A stretch of DNA of 64,000 nucleotides. It comes from an uncultured Pseudodesulfovibrio sp. GTDB lineage: Bacteria; Desulfobacterota; Desulfovibrionia; Desulfovibrionales; Desulfovibrionaceae. Under the pieces are notes generated by a model. It had not been told where the DNA came from, ran no database searches, and worked only from the letters and a program-made list of their open reading frames with translations. The first letter of the stretch is position 1, and each line of letters starts with the position of its first letter. The DNA lies in assembly GCF_963677845.1 (NCBI RefSeq), contig NZ_OY782498.1, positions 878,001 to 942,000 on the forward strand, read 5' to 3'. Shown here piece after piece: positions 8,451-16,075 of the stretch. The position numbers were made by a program, and so were the translations under genes.

Positions 8451-9871
8451 GTTTGCGGCTGCGTCTGTTTATAGCCTTTGCCGTCATGGTCGGGTTGAGT
8501 CTGTTTTTTGTGCTCGATATTGTGACCGATGAACTCAAGCCAGCCATGCGTCAGTCCATGGAAGAGACACTCATTGATACCTCCATCATGCTCGCAGAGT
8601 TCGCGCGTGAAGACTTTCGTGAGGGAGTCTTCAAGGATGGGCATCTACTTGAGGCTCTTGATCGGTATACCAAAGCCAGCCCTGACGCACTTGTATGGGG
8701 TGTGCGCAAACAGAAAACCGACCACAGGATTTATGTCACTGATGCACGCGGCACGGTGCTTTACGATTCGGATGGAGGCAAGGCTGTTGGCCGAGATTAT
8801 TCCCGGTGGAATGATGTTTACCTGACATTGCGGGGTAAATACGGGGCGCGTTCCACCCCCTCCGGTGAGGATGGAAAGTCGGTCATGTATGTGGCGGCAC
8901 CAATTTATAATGATGCCAATAAACTGGTTGGTGTTTTGTCTGTTGGCAAGCCTACTGCCAGTATAGAACCGTATTTCATGAAGGCGCGGAACACTATTAT
9001 TCAGGCGAGTGTCTCATTGTTTCTTGCCGCGCTTGTTGTTGCCCTGTTGTTGGCATGGTGGCACGGACGGGATGTGACTCGGTTGGTTGCATATACCGAT
9101 GATCGTGCACGAGGACGGCAAGCACGACAACCACGGCTTGGTGCGTCGGAGATGAAACGCCTTGGTGCAGCCGTGGAAAAGATGCGCGTGGAATTGGAAG
9201 GCAAAGAATATGTGGAACAGTATGTTCATTCGTTGACCCATGAGTTGAAATCACCGCTCACCGCCATTACCGGGGCCGTTGAAATTCTTGAATCACCCGA
9301 TTTAAGTGATACGGATCGACAACGTTTTCTGCATCATATCGGCGCGGAAAACAGTCGTATGAGACAGATTATCGAGCGGTTGTTACTTTTGGCTTCTCTT
9401 GAGAAGCAGGAGGCTCTGAACAATCCTGCCGAAGTGGATATTGCAACGCAGTTGAACACTCTGCTTGAGGCCCACGAAGTGCGGTTGTCTGCGTCGAATA
9501 TTACTCTTGAGCGCCAAATACCTGACTCTCTCCTCTTGCTGGGGGAGGGCTTTCTCATCACTCAGGCATTGGATAATTTGTTGGGTAACGCTTTGGATTT
9601 TATTCCTCAAGGTGGAACCCTTTCGGTGTTAGCGTATAGTGAAAATACGGGTGCCGTTGTTGAAGTGACGAACTCTGGTGATCCCATCCCGGATTACGCC
9701 TTCGATAAGATTTTTAATCGGTTTTATTCACTTCCTCGTCCATCAGGCGGTATGAAGAGTACAGGGCTGGGATTGCCTTTTATTCGCGAAGTAGCCGAGT
9801 TGCACGGCGGTAGTATCAAGCTTGAGAATATCGAAGGTGGGGTGCGCGCCATATTGCGTCTTGCCGTGTAA
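8447..9871 (+). CDS. creC: CreC-like sensor histidine kinase
   Basis: This 474-residue inner-membrane kinase has a first helix at residues 7-24, a periplasmic sensor region of about 150 residues and a second helix at 184-205. The cytoplasmic kinase has a HisKA box, HSLTHELKSPL (His265), and an ATPase domain with N (DNLLGNALDF), G1 and G2 (GLGLPFIREVAELHGG) motifs. The sensor region contains a PAS/CHASE-like pattern (DARGTVLYDSDGG ... GVLSVGKP) as in CreC. It is translationally coupled to creB through a 4-base overlap. The signal it senses is not established even in E. coli. Confidence 0.82.
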   Translation: MSLRLRLFIAFAVMVGLSLFFVLDIVTDELKPAMRQSMEETLIDTSIMLAEFAREDFREGVFKDGHLLEALDRYTKASPDALVWGVRKQKTDHRIYVTDARGTVLYDSDGGKAVGRDYSRWNDVYLTLRGKYGARSTPSGEDGKSVMYVAAPIYNDANKLVGVLSVGKPTASIEPYFMKARNTIIQASVSLFLAALVVALLLAWWHGRDVTRLVAYTDDRARGRQARQPRLGASEMKRLGAAVEKMRVELEGKEYVEQYVHSLTHELKSPLTAITGAVEILESPDLSDTDRQRFLHHIGAENSRMRQIIERLLLLASLEKQEALNNPAEVDIATQLNTLLEAHEVRLSASNITLERQIPDSLLLLGEGFLITQALDNLLGNALDFIPQGGTLSVLAYSENTGAVVEVTNSGDPIPDYAFDKIFNRFYSLPRPSGGMKSTGLGLPFIREVAELHGGSIKLENIEGGVRAILRLAV

Positions 9872-9903
9872 AATTTCATTCCACATCAAAAACACATATT
9901 CGC

Positions 9904-9919
9904 TTCACATTTATCCCAC
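9904..9919 (+). promoter_or_regulatory. Degenerate cre-tag upstream of creD
   Basis: TTCAC-ATTTAT-CCCAC resembles the enterobacterial CreB-binding tag TTCAC-N6-TTCAC, with the same spacing and two mismatches in the second half. It lies between creC and creD, 66 bases before the creD start, as in E. coli where creD has its own CreB-controlled promoter. A match this short could be chance. Confidence 0.35.
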
Positions 9920-9984
9920 AGGCCCGGTGCAGGGTCTCCTTGACGGTAACGAAATGAGAATTCGTCCACAAAAGGAGACGTTTG

Positions 9985-11367
9985 ATGAAAGGGTATCTGG
10001 GGAAATTTCTTGTGATTACGGTCCTGTCTCTGTTGTGCCTTATTCCACTGAGCATGGTGGAAGGGGTTATTTACGAACGGGATCAATTGCACCAAAAAGT
10101 CGGCTATAAAATCGCATCGCAGTACGCGGGATACCAGAGGTTGACTGCGCCCGTGCTGGTGGCAAACTATACGGTGGAGGAGGTTTCCTCCAGAGTTGTC
10201 ATCGATGAATTGACCAAGGAGCAAAAGAAAGAAGAATTCAAGACCGAGAAGCGAGAGCATGTGTTTTTCGTGCCGAAAAGTACAAGAGTTAAAGGTGTGC
10301 TGCGCCCCAATGAGCTGCAACGCGGCATCTTTTCCATTCCGGTGTATACTTCCAAAATTCAGATTAATGGCACCTTTTCTGAAATTAAATTACCGCAAGT
10401 CGGTCAGGTGGTGGATGGAAGACCTGTAATAGCTGTTTCGTCCCTGACTCTTCTTATGCCTTTGAAGGAGCCTCGTGGCATTTCGACTCCGCCTTTATTG
10501 CAATTGAATGAGCGTACAATGGTCGTTCGTCCCAGTCATGAAAATTTGTTGATCAAACAGTGGCCCACGGGGTTTTCGGCTTCGGTTGACCCCAGAACGG
10601 TGGAAGGACTTGCTTCAGTTTCTTTTTCCATGACACTTGATCTTCATGGTTCTCATGATTTGAGTTTTATTCCTTTGGGTGGTGAATACTCGGTAGATCT
10701 CCAATCCATTTGGCCGCATCCTCGATTTGATGGAGAGTATTTACCTGCTACCCGTGAGGTGACACGGACCGGCTTCAAGGCACATTGGTCTGTTACGGAA
10801 TTCGCCAACAGTGCCGGGTTGGGTGGCAAGGAATTGTTGAGTTGGGATCGTCCGGCATTTGGCGTGGAATTGATAGATCCAGTGGATATCTATACCCAGT
10901 CTGAGCGGGCTGTGAAATATGGATTCCTTTTTATCTTGCTAACGTTGGAGTTTTTTCTTCTCTTTGAAGTCTTGCGTGGAATGCGAATTCATGTGGCCCA
11001 ATACCTTTTTGTGGGGGCCGCTTTGACTATTTTTTATCTGCTGCTGATCTCTTTGGCTGAACATATTGGATTTGGTTTTGCCTATCTTGCGGCCAGTGTG
11101 GCGTGTGTCTCTGTACTTACGGTGTATGTTCGCAGCATGGTGGGGAAAATGAAAATTGCTATTGGATTTGGATGTGCCATTTCAGTTTTGTATGGTGCGC
11201 TTTATTGCATTTTGCTTTCGGAACAGTATGCATTGGTGCTTGGTTCCGGCTTGTTGTTCACGATATTGGCTGCAACGATGTTCCTGACCCGTAATGTCGA
11301 TTGGTATGCACTGGAAGGTTCAGTGGATTATACAAAGATGTTTCGCAAAAAGAAGAGGGATGAATAG
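9985..11367 (+). CDS. creD: CreD-like inner-membrane protein
   Basis: The 460-residue product has one helix at residues 8-24, a long extracytoplasmic domain of about 280 residues, and a cluster of five or six helices from about 310 to 435. This is the CreD (Cet) layout. Conserved CreD segments include LIPLSMVEGVIYERDQ near the N terminus and GYFL-like helices starting with AVKYGFLFILLTLEFFLLFE. The protein contributes to envelope integrity and colicin E2 tolerance in E. coli, but its biochemical role is unknown. The ATG at 9985 follows AAAGGAG by 8 bases. The gap to creC (113 bases) contains a cre-tag-like site, so it may have its own promoter. Confidence 0.85.
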   Translation: MKGYLGKFLVITVLSLLCLIPLSMVEGVIYERDQLHQKVGYKIASQYAGYQRLTAPVLVANYTVEEVSSRVVIDELTKEQKKEEFKTEKREHVFFVPKSTRVKGVLRPNELQRGIFSIPVYTSKIQINGTFSEIKLPQVGQVVDGRPVIAVSSLTLLMPLKEPRGISTPPLLQLNERTMVVRPSHENLLIKQWPTGFSASVDPRTVEGLASVSFSMTLDLHGSHDLSFIPLGGEYSVDLQSIWPHPRFDGEYLPATREVTRTGFKAHWSVTEFANSAGLGGKELLSWDRPAFGVELIDPVDIYTQSERAVKYGFLFILLTLEFFLLFEVLRGMRIHVAQYLFVGAALTIFYLLLISLAEHIGFGFAYLAASVACVSVLTVYVRSMVGKMKIAIGFGCAISVLYGALYCILLSEQYALVLGSGLLFTILAATMFLTRNVDWYALEGSVDYTKMFRKKKRDE

Positions 11368-11384
11368 ATAGTTTATAGTATAAC

Positions 11385-11416
11385 AAAGCCCCTTGCCGAG
11401 TCGGCAAGGGGCTTTT
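11385..11416. terminator. Bidirectional terminator between creD and the GRE operon
   Basis: AAAGCCCCTTGCC (11385-11397) pairs with GGCAAGGGGCTTT (11403-11415). There is an A-tract on the left and T on the right, so it can serve both converging transcripts. Confidence 0.88.
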
Positions 11417-11448
11417 GAATTTAGTAGCTATGCTGTTGATTCCTTGCA

Positions 11449-11742
11449 TCAGGCGTTCAGCGGAGTCAGGACAACTTCTTTGTTCTCATTGAATTGTAGG
11501 GAATACGTTTTACCGTATTTTTCCAGAAAGTCTTCTTCTGCAGTGAAAGGGACACCGTTTACTTCAATTTGTACATCATCATCTTCATCCGGTTCGTCCA
11601 TGCCCAGACCGAGCACTATTTTTGCGTGTCAGCCTCCGCCGACTTTGTATTCGCGCAGTCGAACGCAGGTTTCTTCATCTTCGTCTTCAAGCATGGCCCG
11701 GAGCTTTTCAAGCATTTCTTCCGGGACGGTCAGTTCAAACAT
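11449..11742 (-). CDS. HesB/IscA-like selenoprotein (in-frame UGA read as Sec)
   Basis: Read through one UGA codon (11629-11631, residue 38), this frame gives a coherent 97-residue acidic protein. It starts MFELTVPEEMLEKLRAML, has VRLREYKVGGG-U-HAKIVLGLGMDE in the middle and ends EVVLTPLNA. The block matches the A-type scaffold region in which the first conserved cysteine follows GG; here Sec takes that place. The C-terminal Cys-x-Cys of true IscA is absent. HesB-like selenoproteins are a recognised family in deltaproteobacteria. A SECIS-like hairpin follows the UGA (separate entry). The ATG has GAGGG 9 bases upstream and starts 23 bases after the C_GCAxxG gene, so it is the last gene of the GRE operon. 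The alternative, a 37-residue truncated peptide, leaves 60 well-formed codons unexplained. Confidence 0.85.
11601..11628 (-). promoter_or_regulatory. Bacterial SECIS-like hairpin
   Basis: On the coding strand, 18 bases separate the UGA from the apical loop GGTCT (11606-11610), which is closed by TGCTC (11611-11615) and GGGCA (11601-11605) with one G-U pair. In the E. coli fdhF element as I recall it, the loop bases GGUCU also begin 18 bases after UGA. A SelB-binding role is inferred from this match. Confidence 0.8.
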
Positions 11743-11765
11743 ATCGTTACCCTCGTTGATTGTGG

Positions 11766-12308
11766 TTAGAATCTGATGGGCTTAAGCCCGTCTTTGGTAA
11801 ATGGTTCAGTATGGTAGCTGATGACTTCATCTTCGACATCTTTCGCCTCTTGCAGTGCCTTGGGATGGAGAAGCAGATCGGCGCAGATGGCTGTCGCCGA
11901 TTCCACGTAGTCAAGACAGACTCCCTTGGAGTCGGAATTTGGATCGCGGTCCTTGCTCAAATCCCGGCAACAGATGCTGCCGTATTGAGCCAAGAAGCGA
12001 TCATGCAGTGCCTTTGATGCCTTCCTGACTTCTTCATCTTCGGTGGGCACTGGGCCTTTACCGAGAATGAGACTCTGGGCCATGACCGCGCCAGCCAGTG
12101 CGCCGCAAACACATCCTGCATCGCCGATACCACCACAGAATCCTTTGGATATCGCAATGACAATGTCTTGCGATAAACCGCCGTCAAATTCTCGGTTGAT
12201 GACGGTGAGAACGGCCTCGGAGCAGCACATCGAACCATTGCCATACAGTTCTTTGGCCGTTGCGCCAGTTTGTGCGGTGAGGTGTGTATCCTTGGAGCAG
12301 GGTGCCAT
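11766..12308 (-). CDS. C_GCAxxG_C_C-family redox protein
   Basis: This is a 180-residue cysteine-rich protein with the pattern NGSMCCSEAVL ... GFCGGIGDAGCVCGALAGAVMAQSL ... YGSICCRDLS ... CLDYVESATAICADLL. That spacing is the C_GCAxxG_C_C family, predicted to be redox-active or metal-binding; no precise function is known. There is no signal peptide. The start at 12308 follows AAAGGA by 6 bases; the longer open frame upstream would overlap the activase gene. It sits 20 bases after the activase and 23 bases before the HesB-like selenoprotein, in the GRE operon. A role in electron supply or protection for the oxygen-sensitive GRE system is only a guess. Confidence 0.75.
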   Translation of the reverse strand: MAPCSKDTHLTAQTGATAKELYGNGSMCCSEAVLTVINREFDGGLSQDIVIAISKGFCGGIGDAGCVCGALAGAVMAQSLILGKGPVPTEDEEVRKASKALHDRFLAQYGSICCRDLSKDRDPNSDSKGVCLDYVESATAICADLLLHPKALQEAKDVEDEVISYHTEPFTKDGLKPIRF

Positions 12309-12328
12309 CGTGTGTCCTTTCTGATTAC

Positions 12329-13222
12329 CTATACAATGACGGTCTTGAGCCCGTGGTTTGCAAATCGTTCCAGAACGACATCCAATTGTTCCGGTGTGTA
12401 TTCGCTGGACATACGGTAAGGCCACCCGAGGGCGGCGTATTTGTTGCGGCCAAAAGCGTGACACGGCATGACTTCGATTTCAGGGTTATCAAATTCCTTG
12501 AAAAAGTCTGCCATGGCAGCAATGTTCTCATCCGAATCATTCATATCTGGCATTAGAGGCATGCGGAGGCGGACTTGTGTTTTTGAGTTTAAGGCGGCCC
12601 GCAAATTTCGCAGGATTATCGTATTGTCCTGTCCGGTCCATTTCTTGTGCTGTTCCGGGTCCATGTGTTTGCAGTCAAACAAAAAGAGATCAGCCATTTC
12701 GATGGTTTGATCAAAACGGTCAGCGGGACAAAAACCACAGGTGTCAACGGTCACATGGAACCCTTCGTCATGCGCGGCCTGTACCATATCCAGAAAGAAT
12801 TGCCCGCCGGACGTTGGTTCTCCTCCGCCAAAGGTGACTCCGCCGTCAGAATTTTCATAGAACAGAGCGTCTTTGCGCACGACATCCATGACGTCTTCAA
12901 CGGTCATTTCCTTGCCGGATATTTCGCGAGCCTTGCTGGGGCAAACCTCGGCGCATTTGCCACAGTCGGTACATTTTTCGAGATCACGACCAAATTTTTC
13001 GCCCATGGGTATGACCGCCCCATTAGGACAGGCATCCATACAGGCTCCACATCCGGTACACAGTGATTCGAAAAACATCATCTGCGGGGAGGTCTTTTGG
13101 GATTCCGGATTGCTGCACCACAGGCAGGAGAGCGGACAGCCTTTTAAAAATACCGTGGTTCGCAACCCCGGGCCGTCCTGAACAGACATTCGTTGGATAT
13201 TGTATACCATTCCCTGACTCAT
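12329..13222 (-). CDS. Glycyl radical enzyme activase (radical SAM)
   Basis: The activase uses S-adenosylmethionine and a 4Fe-4S cluster to abstract hydrogen from the glycine of its partner enzyme. Counting from the ATG at 13222 the protein has 297 residues. The radical-SAM motif CPLSCLWC follows the segment VQDGPGLRTTVFLKG. The two inserted ferredoxin clusters, CTGCGACMDACP and CTDCGKCAEVCP, are typical of activases for PFL2-type enzymes and absent from PflA. GGGEPTSGG is the SAM-binding GGE-like motif. The start is chosen because GCGGAGAC precedes it; an ATG at 13258 lacks a binding site. It lies just downstream of the GRE gene across a strong hairpin. Confidence 0.9.
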   Translation of the reverse strand: MSQGMVYNIQRMSVQDGPGLRTTVFLKGCPLSCLWCSNPESQKTSPQMMFFESLCTGCGACMDACPNGAVIPMGEKFGRDLEKCTDCGKCAEVCPSKAREISGKEMTVEDVMDVVRKDALFYENSDGGVTFGGGEPTSGGQFFLDMVQAAHDEGFHVTVDTCGFCPADRFDQTIEMADLFLFDCKHMDPEQHKKWTGQDNTIILRNLRAALNSKTQVRLRMPLMPDMNDSDENIAAMADFFKEFDNPEIEVMPCHAFGRNKYAALGWPYRMSSEYTPEQLDVVLERFANHGLKTVIV

Positions 13223-13262
13223 AATTGTCTCCGCAGATATTCGTTTAAGTTTTTCCATGGGG

Positions 13263-13303
13263 GCAGGGTGGGGCCGATAATGTGGAGGGCGACCCCACCC
13301 TGC
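13263..13303 (-). other. Strong intercistronic hairpin between GRE and activase
   Basis: Arms GCAGGGTGGGG (13263-13273) and CCCCACCCTGC (13293-13303) form a perfect 11-bp stem with a 19-base loop and no T-run on the coding strand. It is better explained as an mRNA-stabilising or attenuating element than as a terminator. It would let the GRE be made in excess of its activase, as expected for a catalytic protein and its activator. Confidence 0.6.
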
Positions 13304-13319
13304 GGAGTCTTTTTACTCT

Positions 13320-15773
13320 TTAGGAGTTGTATTCCGTACGTTTGATGATTTCATTCTGTACACCCATGTCCAGACGAGTGAAGTAGGCGCTGAAACCGGC
13401 AACGCGGACAACCAGGTCCGAGTATTCCTTTGGATTGACCTGGGCATCTTTCAGAGTCTTGGAATCTACGCAGTTGAACTGGATGTGGGATCCGCCAAAG
13501 TCGCAGTATGTCTTGATCAGAGAGACCAGTGTGCGTGCGCCCTGAGGTCCTTCCATAACCGAGGGAGAGAACTTCACGTTGAAGTGGTTTGCTCCGTAGC
13601 GGACCGTGTCGATGGCTTCTGCACCGGACTTGATGAGGGCGGTGATGCCTTCATGGTCTGTACCGGGCATGGCGGAGACACTACCGTCGGTCAGCGCTAC
13701 ACCGGCTTTGCGTCCGTTGGGCAGAGCGCCCATGAGTGCGCCGAAGTAGTTGTGGTAGGACAGGGAGTATGCGTCCAGCGGAGTGCGGTATCCGAAGCAG
13801 TCCGGTCCCTGAGCGTGGTGGATGGCGTCTACATCCCTGTAGTATTGCTGCACAAAGCCTTCCACTTCAGGTTGGTCGTTGCCATGTTTGGGTGCTTCAA
13901 AGCACATTTTGCGGATGTCTTCGCAGCCTTCGAAGTTTGATTTGATGGCGTCAAGCATCTCTTGCATGGTCAATTTCTTCGTATCGAAGACAAGATGCTT
14001 GATGGCGAGCAGGGAGTTCGCGGCATCAATACCAGCGGTCATGATGGGATTGACCTGCGGGAAACGGGTACCGCCAGCCTCTTCGCAGACACCCTTTTCG
14101 ATGCAGCCGTCGTACATGGCGGAGCGGAAGACGCTCGGAACGACCTGAAGTCTGGCCATCTGGCTCAGATCAGAGTGCTTCCGGGAGATGTTGAAGAGGT
14201 GATCGAGTTGCTTTTTATAGGCATCGTACACCTCGTCAAAGGATGTGAATTCGGCTGGATCGCCGGTCTCAACACCAACTTTCTTTTTGGTGACAGGGCA
14301 TTTACCGTTGTTCAGCATGACTTCGACGATTTTTGCGAGGCAGGGTTGATCTTCCTGAGTAATGAAGCTGCCCTTTCCGCAGATACCCGTGGAGACACAA
14401 CCGTAGTTGCCGCAGTTTCTGGCGTCTTCCAGAGAGATGCCGCCTTCGTATTGACCGAAGCGGGAGAGGTTACGCTGAATAACGACGTTGTTGTTCAAAA
14501 TCTGGGGCTGGCCAGAACCGCCGCGGATGCATTCCACAACTTTCTTCAGGTAGGATTCTTTCATCTTGGGATGATAGAGCAGGGTCAGCGTGGGCTGAAT
14601 GTTTTTCATCTTGACCTGAGTATCGAGCAGCATTTCTTCCAGCTCGGTGCTGGCATCGTTGCCGTCGGCATCTACACCACCAATGGTGATGCTCTGTCCT
14701 GTGTGGCCGGAAAGGGTGAGAGCGTATGAGTTGCCCTGATATTCAGCCAGTTCGAGGTGCTTGATCCATTGGAATTTGAGCAGCGTGGAGACCTGCTCAC
14801 GTGTGAGGTTGCCTTCGTCGATGTCTTTTTTGAAGAAGGGGTACATGTACTGACCGTAACGACCGGGGGACGTTGCGCATGCCATCTGTTCGATTTCAAT
14901 GGCCAGATGGATGAACCAGAAGGATTGGATGGCTTCGCGGAAATTGCGGGCCGGGAATTCAGGGACGCGGCGGCAGATCTCAGCGATTTCCAACAGCTCT
15001 TTCTTGGCCTTGGGATCACTTTCATCGGCAGCGGTCTTTTCGGCGAGGTCTGCATAGCGGTGAGAGTGGGCGATGACAGCCTCCAAGGTGACGAGCATGG
15101 ACCGATACAGGTCGTGCTTTTCCTTGTTTTCCAGTGTGGTGGGGCAATCTTCGAAGCGTTTTTTTACGTCATCAATGAGCCAGCGCAACCCTTTGTTCAA
15201 TGCCATGGGGTAATCGGCAATACCGGAACCACTCGCGACACTGACATTCTCATAGTACATGCCAGCTTTTGCATACGGCTTGGGGTTAATGCCGTATTTT
15301 TCTTTGAACAGTTTGTTGTTCAGATCAATGCAGGTGCGGCCTTTCCACAATTTGTATGTCTTTTCCAACAGCTCCTGTGTCTCGGCGGGAATCTTCATTT
15401 CGCCAAGAGAAGCCATTTTGGCCATCTGCATTTCTTCCTTGATCCAGGACACGTTCCATTCGGGGTATGCATATACACCGGCTCGTACGCCGGTCAGTGT
15501 ACCAACGATGGGGTTGCCGTCGAGAAAGATGTTCTTTTTGGTCAGGACACGCTCAAATAACTTGGCGCGGATGTAGAAAGTGGATTCACCCTGATATTTT
15601 TCATAGACTTCGTTCAGGAATTGCAGGCGTTCAGGGTCCATTACCTGCGGAGCGTTCATCAAGAAGTCTTTCAACTCCTTGACGCGGTCTTCGGCGGTGT
15701 CCCAGTCGATGCCATACCCCATGGAGGGGGAGGCAGAGGAATCAGAATCTTTTATCATGGAAAGATTGGTCAT
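13320..15773 (-). CDS. Glycyl radical enzyme, PFL2-like, substrate unassigned
   Basis: This is an 817-residue enzyme with the C-terminal glycyl radical motif RVAGFSAYF (Gly793) and the active-site loop NYGCVSTG (Cys459). The length and overall pattern place it with the PFL2-like eliminases, decarboxylases and X-succinate synthases, not with pyruvate formate-lyase, which has Cys-Cys. The residue two after the catalytic cysteine is Ser461, whereas choline, glycerol, propanediol and isethionate lyases as I recall them have Glu there. I therefore do not assign CutC, IslA or a diol dehydratase. No microcompartment or TRAP-transporter genes accompany it. CAGGAG precedes the ATG, and a sigma-54 promoter lies about 80 bases upstream. 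It is the first gene of a four-gene operon. Confidence 0.9.
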   Translation of the reverse strand: MTNLSMIKDSDSSASPSMGYGIDWDTAEDRVKELKDFLMNAPQVMDPERLQFLNEVYEKYQGESTFYIRAKLFERVLTKKNIFLDGNPIVGTLTGVRAGVYAYPEWNVSWIKEEMQMAKMASLGEMKIPAETQELLEKTYKLWKGRTCIDLNNKLFKEKYGINPKPYAKAGMYYENVSVASGSGIADYPMALNKGLRWLIDDVKKRFEDCPTTLENKEKHDLYRSMLVTLEAVIAHSHRYADLAEKTAADESDPKAKKELLEIAEICRRVPEFPARNFREAIQSFWFIHLAIEIEQMACATSPGRYGQYMYPFFKKDIDEGNLTREQVSTLLKFQWIKHLELAEYQGNSYALTLSGHTGQSITIGGVDADGNDASTELEEMLLDTQVKMKNIQPTLTLLYHPKMKESYLKKVVECIRGGSGQPQILNNNVVIQRNLSRFGQYEGGISLEDARNCGNYGCVSTGICGKGSFITQEDQPCLAKIVEVMLNNGKCPVTKKKVGVETGDPAEFTSFDEVYDAYKKQLDHLFNISRKHSDLSQMARLQVVPSVFRSAMYDGCIEKGVCEEAGGTRFPQVNPIMTAGIDAANSLLAIKHLVFDTKKLTMQEMLDAIKSNFEGCEDIRKMCFEAPKHGNDQPEVEGFVQQYYRDVDAIHHAQGPDCFGYRTPLDAYSLSYHNYFGALMGALPNGRKAGVALTDGSVSAMPGTDHEGITALIKSGAEAIDTVRYGANHFNVKFSPSVMEGPQGARTLVSLIKTYCDFGGSHIQFNCVDSKTLKDAQVNPKEYSDLVVRVAGFSAYFTRLDMGVQNEIIKRTEYNS

Positions 15774-15849
15774 TGATATCTCCTGTTTGTGTAAGATTTT
15801 CCCTGAAGAAAATTGAAAGCGGTGTTCATTCGCTTGTTCTTTTTGTCAC

Positions 15850-15865
15850 TAGCAGGAGGTGTGCC
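15850..15865 (-). promoter_or_regulatory. Sigma-54 promoter of the GRE operon
   Basis: On the minus strand TGGCACACCTCCTGCT has GG and GC exactly 10 bases apart and differs from the -24/-12 consensus TGGCACG-N4-TTGCW at two positions. Transcription would begin near 15838, about 65 bases before the GRE start. The divergent gene encodes a sigma-54 activator. Confidence 0.82.
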
Positions 15866-15948
15866 ATGCGGCTTATTACTCGTGTTTTTGTTCTTAATTC
15901 TTTGTTATAATAGACTTTATTTGTATTTGTGCTCATTTTTGAGATAGT

Positions 15949-15981
15949 GAAAAAAGTTTTTTTTTGTAAAAAAAACTTTCC
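15949..15981. promoter_or_regulatory. A/T palindrome, candidate activator site upstream of GRE
   Basis: An AAGTTTTTTTTT...AAAAAAAACTT inverted repeat lies about 84 bases upstream of the sigma-54 promoter. A related 33-base segment at 19253-19285 lies between the other two sigma-54 promoters (24 of 33 positions agree when one copy is reversed). The low complexity of the sequence makes this weak evidence for an upstream activating site. Confidence 0.3.
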
Positions 15982-16075
15982 TTTTTAATAAAAATTTTTC
16001 ATTGGAGATGCGGAAGCGTAGCCGTTTATGTCTGCATTTCGATTGCCCACACCAACTTTGAAGAGGTCGTGAGAT

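Noticed and set aside
13263-13303. Terminator between GRE and activase
   Set aside because: The stem is strong but has no T-run on the coding strand, and the activase must be expressed with the GRE.
13320-15773. Choline trimethylamine-lyase (CutC), tempting because TorA nearby makes trimethylamine
   Set aside because: The active-site loop lacks the glutamate of CutC, and no microcompartment or alcohol/aldehyde dehydrogenase genes are present.
13320-15773. Isethionate sulfite-lyase, tempting because of the TauE/SafE gene and the organism type
   Set aside because: Cys-Val-Ser replaces Cys-x-Glu, no TRAP transporter is adjacent, and TauE/SafE proteins carry many different anions.
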